The position numbers and the translations under genes are program-made. The notes under the pieces are model-generated. The model had not been told where the DNA came from, did not search any database, and worked only from the letters and a program-made list of their open reading frames with translations. A stretch of 9,473 bases of DNA from CAYLPT01 sp964385645 (GTDB taxonomy: Bacteria; Armatimonadota; Hebobacteria; Hebobacterales; Hebobacteraceae): positions 1 through 9,473 of the forward strand of contig CAYLPT010000169.1 of NCBI GenBank assembly GCA_964385645.1, in the 5' to 3' direction. Shown here one piece after another: positions 5,258 through 9,473 of the stretch (its first letter is position 1; each line of letters begins with the position of its first letter).

Positions 5258-6534
5258 TCGAGCAGGCCCTCGAGCTTGCCGCCAAGAAGGCCCAGGGCGC
5301 CGAGATCACGCTCGTCCGCCGCCGCTCCACCAGCGCGGACTACGAGGACGACCGCCTCAAGCGCGTGGACGTCGCCCACACCTCTCGGCTGCGCGCCCGG
5401 GTCATCGTCGAGGGGCGTGTCGGCACCGCCGAGACCACCGATCCCCGCCAATGCGAGGACATGATCTCCCGCGCCATCGCCGTCGCCCAGTTCGGCAGCG
5501 ACGCCCACTTCGAGTTCCCCTGCCCCGCCGTCTTCCCCGAGGTGAGGACCTACGATCCCGAGGTCGAGCGCACCCCCAACGAGGAACTCGTCGCCGCCGG
5601 CGCCGAGATGCTCGACCTCGTGAAGGCATACAACCCGGAGATCAAGGTCTTCGCCACCGCGGCCTGGTCGCTGGAGGACCGCCGCATCCTCAACTCCGCC
5701 GGCCTCGACTACTCCGAGCGAGCCAGCGCCTTCTGGCTCGGCGTGGGCGGCGTGCTCGTGCGCGATACCGACATGCTCTTCGTCTACTACAACCGCGACT
5801 GGCGCCAGAAGGACCTCCCCACCCGCCTCCTCGCCGAGCGCGCCATCGAGCGCTTCCGCCTCGCCGAGCGCACCGCCCCCCTCGCCTCCCGTCCCCTGCC
5901 CACCATCTTCACCTCCCGCGGCAGCTACGTCCTCCTGGTCTCCCTCCTCATGGGCGTCAACGGCAAGAACGTCCTCAAGGGCGACTCCCCCCTCGCCGGC
6001 CGCCTCGGTGAGGCCATCGCCTCCCCCTGCCTCTCGCTGGTGGACGACGGCACCATTGACTACGCACCCTCGAGCTCAGCCTGCGACGGCGAGGGCGTCC
6101 CCCGCAGAAGGACCGAGCTGGTGACCGACGGCGTCCTGCGCTCGTTCATCTACGATCTCGAGACGGGCGCCAAGGCGGGCGCCGCCAGCACCGGCAACGG
6201 CCCCGGCTGCGACGCCAGCAACACCGTCATCTCGCCCGGCGACCTCTCCCTCGAGGACATGATCGCTGGCACCGACGAGGGCTTGCTCGTCGAGCACGTC
6301 ATGGGCCTGGGGCAGAGCAACATCATCAACGGGGACTTCTCGGTCAACGTCTCCCTCGGCTACAAGATCGAGAACGGCGAGATCGTCGGCCGCGTGAAGA
6401 ACGCCATGCTCGCCGGGAACGTCTACGACGCCCTCCACCGCATCGAGGCCGTCGGCTCCGAGCCCGAGTGGGCCCACTCCACCTGCACGCCCCCCATCAA
6501 GATCGCCCAGCTCTCCGTCGTCGCCAAGGGGTGA
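5254..6534 (+). CDS. pmbA: TldE/PmbA family protein, non-metal partner of TldD
   Basis: A 426-residue paralogue of TldD lacking the HEXXXH motif, as expected for TldE (PmbA), which shapes the shared substrate channel of the TldD-TldE complex. Parallels with TldD are visible: SLVDDGTIDYAPSSSACDGE corresponds to the TldD segment SIVDDGSLPGGRGTHPLDDE, and SLEDMIAGTDEGLLVEHVMG is followed by MLAGNVYDAL near the C-terminus. The start ATG 5254 overlaps the tldD stop by 4 nt and has GGGAGGG 5 nt upstream (5242-5248). The frame open from 5167 lies inside tldD and is not a real extension. The gene ends 6 nt from the convergent radC stop. No frameshift or missing segment is apparent. Confidence 0.94.
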   Translation: MIEQALELAAKKAQGAEITLVRRRSTSADYEDDRLKRVDVAHTSRLRARVIVEGRVGTAETTDPRQCEDMISRAIAVAQFGSDAHFEFPCPAVFPEVRTYDPEVERTPNEELVAAGAEMLDLVKAYNPEIKVFATAAWSLEDRRILNSAGLDYSERASAFWLGVGGVLVRDTDMLFVYYNRDWRQKDLPTRLLAERAIERFRLAERTAPLASRPLPTIFTSRGSYVLLVSLLMGVNGKNVLKGDSPLAGRLGEAIASPCLSLVDDGTIDYAPSSSACDGEGVPRRRTELVTDGVLRSFIYDLETGAKAGAASTGNGPGCDASNTVISPGDLSLEDMIAGTDEGLLVEHVMGLGQSNIINGDFSVNVSLGYKIENGEIVGRVKNAMLAGNVYDALHRIEAVGSEPEWAHSTCTPPIKIAQLSVVAKG

Positions 6535-6540
6535 GGCCTC

Positions 6541-7230
6541 TCACATCTTCCCCGCCTCCTTCAGCGACACGTATCGGTTCCCCCCGACGATGATGTGGTC
6601 CACCATGGGGATCCCCAGCAACTCCCCCGCCCTCGCCAACCGCGCGGTGATGATCAGATCCTGCTCGCTGGGCGTGGGGTCGCCCGTGGGGTGGTTGTGG
6701 CAGAGGATGAAGCTCGCCGCCCCCTGCAGCAGCACCTCCCGCAAGACCTCCCGCGGGTGGGCCGAGCTGCCCGCCAGCGACCCCATGGTCAGCACGCGCC
6801 ACTGCAGCACCTGCTTGCGCGTGTCCAGGAAGATGGCCCCCACGCACTCCTGATCCCGGTGCCGCAGGTCCTCCATCACCAGGGCCGCCGCTTCCGCCGC
6901 CCGCTGCACGACCGGCCGCGCCCCGCCCGCCGAGCTCGCCAGCCGCTTGCCCAGCTCGAAGGCCGCCTTGACCTGGGCGGCCTTGGCTAGGCCCATGCCC
7001 CGGGTCGCCGACAGCTGGGCCACCCGGGCCCGCGCCAGCCCCTCCAGCCCCTCGAAGCCGCTCAGCAGCCGCTCCGCCAGCCGCACCGCCGACTCCCCCC
7101 GCGCCCCCACGCGCAGCAGGATCGCCAGCAGCTCGGCATTCGACAGCGCCTCCGGCCCATACTGAGCCATCCGCTCCCGCGGCCGCTCCCCGGCCGGCAG
7201 GTCCCGCAGCACCAGCCCGCGCTCTTCCAT
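6541..7230 (-). CDS. radC: RadC family protein (UPF0758, JAB/JAMM domain)
   Basis: A 229-residue cytoplasmic protein with the full RadC layout. The N-terminus (LRDLPAGERPRERMAQYGPE at 8-27, ALSNAELLAILLR after it) leads into a helix-hairpin-helix region at about 59-95 (LSATRGMGLAKAAQVKAAFELGKR). The JAB/JAMM domain at about 105-229 has Glu128, His178-x-His180-Pro and Asp191 in CHNHPTGDPTPSEQD, the pattern of a metal-dependent isopeptidase-type fold. The true role of RadC is unsettled; the original DNA-repair assignment is not supported, and links to recombination or mobile elements are reported. I chose ATG 7230 because GGAGGG lies 7 nt upstream and the family N-terminus begins here; an ATG 45 nt further up adds atypical sequence. 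It is divergent from queD and convergent with tldE. Confidence 0.95.
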   Translation of the reverse strand: MEERGLVLRDLPAGERPRERMAQYGPEALSNAELLAILLRVGARGESAVRLAERLLSGFEGLEGLARARVAQLSATRGMGLAKAAQVKAAFELGKRLASSAGGARPVVQRAAEAAALVMEDLRHRDQECVGAIFLDTRKQVLQWRVLTMGSLAGSSAHPREVLREVLLQGAASFILCHNHPTGDPTPSEQDLIITARLARAGELLGIPMVDHIIVGGNRYVSLKEAGKM

Positions 7231-7291
7231 CGCTCCACCCTCCGCCGCCCACTTCCCCCCTCGCCAAGACAGCACCTGCCCGCAGCCCCAA

Positions 7292-7321
7292 TTGCGTCCC
7301 CCGCTGCGGCCGTGCTACAAT
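7292..7321 (+). promoter_or_regulatory. Promoter placing transcription start at the queD GTG
   Basis: TACAAT at 7316-7321 matches five of six -10 consensus bases, and TTGCGT at 7292-7297 is a weak -35 with 18-nt spacing. Only six bases separate the -10 box from GTG 7328, so transcription would begin at or next to the start codon and give a leaderless mRNA. No ribosome binding site precedes GTG 7328, which agrees. Confidence 0.6.
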
Positions 7322-7327
7322 GCCCCC

Positions 7328-7705
7328 GTGTTCGAGCTCACCGTCGAGGCCTCGTTCTCCGCCGCCCACCAGATCCGCGGCCACCCCGGCCCCTGCGCTC
7401 GCCTGCACGGCCACAACTACCGCGTGGAGGTCACCGTCGTCGGCCCCGAGCTCGACGCGCGCGGCCTGCTCGTTGACTTCGGCGAGCTGCGCGCCGCCTG
7501 TCGCCGCGCCCTCGACGACCTCGACCACCGCTTCCTCAACGACCTCGACGCCTTCCGCGCCGCAAACCCCACCGCCGAGGCCCTCGCCCGCCACCTCCAC
7601 CAGCGGATCGCGCAGGAGCTGCACCCGGCCGCCGCGCCAGTGCGCGTCGCGCGCGTCACCGTGTGGGAGTCGGACACCTCCCGCGCCACTTACCGCGGGG
7701 ATTAG
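7328..7705 (+). CDS. queD: 6-carboxy-5,6,7,8-tetrahydropterin synthase QueD
   Basis: A 125-residue enzyme of the 6-pyruvoyl-tetrahydropterin synthase fold. QueD converts 7,8-dihydroneopterin triphosphate to 6-carboxytetrahydropterin, an early step of queuosine (7-deazaguanine) synthesis. Zinc ligands are His14 (FSAAH), His27 and His29 (HGHN). The catalytic cysteine is Cys23 in GPCARLHGH, and the active-site Asp66-His67 (LDDLDHRFLND) and Glu114 (VTVWESDTS) are present. I chose GTG 7328, as the protein then starts with the family-typical FELTVEASFSAAH; a TTG 36 nt upstream lies within the promoter. The gene is probably leaderless. queC follows after 8 nt; queE, which acts between them, is not in the window. 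No preQ1 riboswitch can fit in a leaderless mRNA. Confidence 0.94.
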   Translation: MFELTVEASFSAAHQIRGHPGPCARLHGHNYRVEVTVVGPELDARGLLVDFGELRAACRRALDDLDHRFLNDLDAFRAANPTAEALARHLHQRIAQELHPAAAPVRVARVTVWESDTSRATYRGD

Positions 7706-7713
7706 GGGTCGCC

Positions 7714-8406
7714 GTGGCCGCCATCGTCCTGCTCAGCGGCGGCCTCGACTCCGCCGTCAACCTCAAGTGCGCCGTGGACGAGGCCGGCGTCGCTCTCGCC
7801 CTCACCTTCGACTACGGCCAGCGCGCCGCTCCACGGGAGATCGCGGCCGCCGCCGCGATGGCGCGCTCGGTCGGCGTCCCCCACCGCCTCCTCGCGCTCC
7901 CCTGGCTCGGCGAGATCACCGCCAGCCCCCTGGTGAACCCCTCCGAGGGGGTCCCCGTGGTCTCCGCCGGCCAGCTCGATCACCCCCGCGCGGCAGAGGC
8001 CTCCGCCGCCCTCTGGGTGCCCAACCGCAACGGCCTCTTCGTCAACATCGCGGCCGCCTTCGCCGAGGCCGTGCGCGCCGAGCTCATCGTCGCCGGCCTC
8101 AACGCAGAAGAGGCCGCCGCCTTCCCCGACAACAGCTCCGAGTTCATCGCCGCAGCCAACCGCGCGCTCGCGCTCTCCACCCGCTCCGGCGTGCGGCTCA
8201 AGAGCTACACCCAGGATCTGCACAAGGCCGACATCGTGCGCCTCGGGCGGCGCGTTGGCGCCCCCCTGCTGCACCTGTGGAGCTGCTACGGCCCCGGGCC
8301 CCGCCACTGCTGGCGCTGCGAATCCTGCGCCCGCCTCGAGCGCGCTCTCCGCCAGGCCGACGCGTGGGAGTGGTTCCGACAAGGCGCGCATACCGAGGGC
8401 CGATGA
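7714..8406 (+). CDS. queC: 7-cyano-7-deazaguanine synthase QueC
   Basis: A 230-residue ATP-dependent enzyme converting 7-carboxy-7-deazaguanine to preQ0 in the queuosine pathway. The PP-loop SGGLDS at 8-13 binds ATP, followed by LTFDYGQRA at 30-38, the family motif VPNRNGLF at 102-109, and EFIAAANRAL at 143-152. The C-terminal zinc site has Cys191, Cys199, Cys202 and Cys205 (SCYGPGPRHCWRCESC). Length is typical. The GTG start at 7714 has AGGGG 5 nt upstream and directly precedes AAIVLLSGGLDS; the in-frame GTG at 7663 would overlap queD. Co-transcribed with queD. The stop codon abuts the T-run of the minus-strand terminator-like hairpin at 8410-8470. Confidence 0.95.
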   Translation: MAAIVLLSGGLDSAVNLKCAVDEAGVALALTFDYGQRAAPREIAAAAAMARSVGVPHRLLALPWLGEITASPLVNPSEGVPVVSAGQLDHPRAAEASAALWVPNRNGLFVNIAAAFAEAVRAELIVAGLNAEEAAAFPDNSSEFIAAANRALALSTRSGVRLKSYTQDLHKADIVRLGRRVGAPLLHLWSCYGPGPRHCWRCESCARLERALRQADAWEWFRQGAHTEGR

Positions 8407-8409
8407 AAA

Positions 8410-8470
8410 GTCCCGGCCCGGTGCCCAGCGTGGAGCGTGCGCCTGCTCAGCGCGATTCCCGGGCCGGGAC
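8410..8470 (-). terminator. Long-stem intrinsic terminator, minus strand
   Basis: GTCCCGGCCCGG at 8410-8421 and CCGGGCCGGGAC at 8459-8470 are perfect 12-nt inverted repeats with 37 nt between them; inside, GAGC and GCTC can form a small extra stem. On the minus strand the stem is followed directly by TTTT (complement of 8406-8409), the layout of an intrinsic terminator. On the plus strand no T-run follows, though it may still protect the queC mRNA 3' end. Confidence 0.55.
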
Positions 8471-8496
8471 AACCACCGCGTGTTACCGCTACCATC

Positions 8497-8516
8497 GGGA
8501 GGGAGGAGGGTTGGGG
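8497..8516 (+). other. G-quadruplex motif
   Basis: Four runs of at least three G (8497-8499, 8501-8503, 8508-8510, 8513-8516) are separated by 1, 4 and 2 bases, meeting the usual G3+N1-7 pattern on the plus strand. The complement is the C-rich segment of the candidate small RNA. Confidence 0.5.
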
Positions 8517-8540
8517 CCCGTTCGCCCACCCGCACCGCCT

Positions 8541-8570
8541 ATTATACCCCGACCCCGCCCAGATATACAA
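8541..8570 (-). promoter_or_regulatory. Minus-strand sigma70-type promoter
   Basis: Read on the minus strand, TATAAT (8541-8546) is a perfect -10 box, with TTGTAT (8565-8570) 18 nt upstream as a modest -35. Predicted start is near 8534. It reads away from the GxGYxYP gene, toward queC, where no minus-strand gene exists; this supports a small RNA or antisense transcript. Confidence 0.5.
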
Positions 8571-8572
8571 GA

Positions 8573-8619
8573 GGCCGGCGGGCGAAACCCGCAGGGAGTG
8601 CACGCCTTGACCGCCGGCC
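8573..8619 (+). repeat. Inverted repeat overlapping the -35 box of the GxGYxYP gene promoter
   Basis: GGCCGGCGG at 8573-8581 and CCGCCGGCC at 8611-8619 are perfect 9-nt inverted repeats 29 nt apart; the right arm covers the last two bases of the -35 box. Between and partly within the left arm, GCGGG-CGAAA-CCCGC (8578-8592) can form a small competing hairpin. It may be an operator pair or a chance GC-rich match. Confidence 0.35.
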
Positions 8620-8635
8620 CCAGGCGCGCTATCAT
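8607..8635 (+). promoter_or_regulatory. Sigma70-type promoter for the GxGYxYP gene
   Basis: TTGACC at 8607-8612 and TATCAT at 8630-8635 each match five of six consensus bases with ideal 17-nt spacing. The expected start near 8642 gives a leader of about 35 nt before ATG 8677. Confidence 0.65.
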
Positions 8636-8676
8636 CCTGGTCGGCGATGCCGCACACACCCCGCCGAGGCCAGCCC

Positions 8677-9473
8677 ATGCCCCGCCCGCTCCTGCTCGCC
8701 CTTCTCGCAGCCCTCTTCGGGGCCCTCCTCGCCCCCCCGGCCGCGGCGGAGCGCGTCCTTGTCGCCGACGTCCGAGGCTTGGCCCCCGCCGAACATGGTC
8801 GGGCCGTGGTCCTGCAGGGCCTGGCCAACGCACGGGCCGAGGGCCCCGCCGTCTTCCTCATCACCCGAGACCGTGACCTGGAGTGGCTCGACTACACCCT
8901 CCGCCTGACGCGCAGCGAGGCGCACGAGGCCACCCTCGACGAACTCCTGGAGGCCCTGCGGCCCGCGCTCGCCGGTCAGATCCTGTACGACCCCGCACAG
9001 CCCTTCACTCTCGACCTCGCCACCACCGCGGCCGCGCTGCGACAGGCCGTCATCTCCACCCGCGACCTCGGCCTGCCCGTGCTGCTCGACCTCCGCGGGC
9101 GCTGGACCAGCGCCGACCAGGCCTACCGCTGGGCAGTCGAGACCCTCCTGCCCGAGTGCACCCCGCGCGCCATCGCCATCCTGCCCCCCGGCTCCCTGCC
9201 CATGCGCGACTTCGCGGTCTCCCGCCGCATGCTCACTCTCGCCCCGCCCCGCGCGCCCGAGGACCCAGCCTTCGCCGCCCTGCTCTTCCAGCTCCCCCCC
9301 GGCGCAGCCATCTACGGCGAGGTCCCCCCCGCCCTCGGTCCTCCGCTCAGCCGTGCCTCCCACTACGTCGTGCGCGCCGCCGGCGCCGCCAACCTCTCCT
9401 ACTACGCCCGATTCCTCCCCGAGCACCGCTTCCACCAGTACATCGGCTACCTCGAGCCCACCGCGCCCCGCTA
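8677..9473 (+). CDS. Secreted GxGYxYP domain-containing protein, N-terminal part (cut by window edge)
   Basis: The first 265 residues of an exported protein; the frame is open to the window edge. Residues 1-24 are a Sec signal peptide: MPRP, a Leu/Ala hydrophobic core at 5-19, and a likely cut after AAA-24. The rest fits the N-terminal domain of GxGYxYP proteins, a putative glycoside hydrolase family of uncharacterised substrate. Matching segments are VVLQGLANA (44-52), YDPAQPFTLDLATTAA (104-119), LLDLRGRW (136-143), AYRWAVETLLPEC (149-161), DFAVSRRM (178-185), PPGAAIYGE (207-215), SHY (228-230) and NLSYYARF (239-246). The C-terminal catalytic-type domain with the GxGYxYP motif should lie beyond the window. 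ATG 8677 has a weak GAGG 7 nt upstream and a good promoter behind it. The family assignment is from memory of conserved positions, not a search. Confidence 0.75.
   Translation, partial: MPRPLLLALLAALFGALLAPPAAAERVLVADVRGLAPAEHGRAVVLQGLANARAEGPAVFLITRDRDLEWLDYTLRLTRSEAHEATLDELLEALRPALAGQILYDPAQPFTLDLATTAAALRQAVISTRDLGLPVLLDLRGRWTSADQAYRWAVETLLPECTPRAIAILPPGSLPMRDFAVSRRMLTLAPPRAPEDPAFAALLFQLPPGAAIYGEVPPALGPPLSRASHYVVRAAGAANLSYYARFLPEHRFHQYIGYLEPTAPR

Larger units (their letters stand above)
8406..8534 (-). ncRNA. Candidate small RNA, about 130 nt, with exposed C-rich segment
   Basis: No gene is visible here on either strand. On the minus strand a promoter (8541-8570) is followed by about 60-70 nt and then a strong hairpin with TTTT, so a discrete RNA of about 130 nt is predicted. 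A 5' hairpin can form (GGGUGGGC, loop GAACGG, GCCC, two-base bulge, ACCC). It leaves UCCUCCCUCCC unpaired, resembling an anti-Shine-Dalgarno sequence. I do not recognise it as SRP RNA, 6S RNA, tmRNA or RNase P. It is a prediction from signals only. Confidence 0.4.

Noticed and set aside
3887..6534. A RiPP maturation role for TldD/TldE in this locus
   Set aside because: No short precursor peptide gene, cyclodehydratase, radical SAM enzyme or transporter is adjacent.
6531..6544. Short palindrome GTGAG-GCCT-CTCAC between tldE and radC
   Set aside because: Only 5 bp, and largely explained by two TGA stop codons facing each other; too weak to call a bidirectional terminator.
8410..8474. tRNA-like appearance of the stem GTCCCGG...CCGGGAC
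   Set aside because: Only about 61 nt, with no T-loop TTCRA pattern, no D-arm in order and no anticodon arm; an intrinsic terminator on the minus strand fits better.
8460..8500. T-box-like bases (ACCGCG and GGTGG on opposite strands)
   Set aside because: The AGGGTGGNACCGCG element is not present on either strand, and no aminoacyl-tRNA synthetase or amino-acid gene follows.
7320..8876. Plus-strand open frame of 518 codons across queD, queC and the intergenic region
   Set aside because: The product is Arg/Pro/Ala/Ser-rich without domains, and overlaps two certain genes in another frame.

Overview
The window is about 9.5 kb of very GC-rich bacterial DNA with a strong C bias at third codon positions, frequent GTG starts and tight gene packing. 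The gene mix (a YEFCHP-type sugar isomerase, TldD/TldE, RadC, QueD/QueC, a secreted GxGYxYP protein, DUF2089) suggests a free-living Gram-negative or Terrabacteria-type organism. Armatimonadota or a related uncultured phylum would fit, but this is a guess from gene content. No phage, transposon, CRISPR, rRNA or tRNA signal is visible.

Layout. (1) 9-959, minus strand: a xylose-isomerase-like TIM-barrel enzyme, divergent from the next operon. (2) 1143-2692, plus: an ECF sigma factor, a translationally coupled 94-residue protein of unknown function, and a 254-residue repeat protein, closed by a perfect GC hairpin at 2717-2746. (3) 2782-3785, plus: a strong sigma70-type promoter with an operator-like inverted repeat over its -35 box, then a DUF2089 zinc-ribbon/HTH regulator and a 166-residue protein with a SHOCT-like N-terminus and an N-Y-G repeat C-terminus. 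(4) 3887-6534, plus: tldD-tldE protease pair with a 4-nt stop/start overlap. (5) 6541-7230, minus: radC, converging on tldE. (6) 7292-8406, plus: queD-queC, with a promoter placed so that queD is probably leaderless. (7) 8407-8676: a 270-bp intergenic region with divergent promoters, a candidate small RNA on the minus strand and a G-quadruplex motif. (8) 8677-end, plus: the N-terminal part of a secreted GxGYxYP-domain protein, cut by the window edge.

The most interesting region is 1143-3785. The repeat protein of the sigma operon and the last protein of the DUF2089 operon carry the same C-terminal module: four N-x-G turns spaced exactly 22, 24 and 21 residues in both, alignable without gaps over 70 residues (25 identities by my count). 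The first protein also holds older, degenerate copies of the module. The DUF2089 regulator and its downstream partner share a SHOCT-like helical module. Together, an ECF sigma factor, a coupled small protein, a DUF2089 regulator and two matched repeat proteins look like one regulatory or stress system that I do not recognise as described. Its function is unknown. The second candidate novelty is the minus-strand small RNA at about 8406-8534, with an exposed C-rich, anti-Shine-Dalgarno-like segment.
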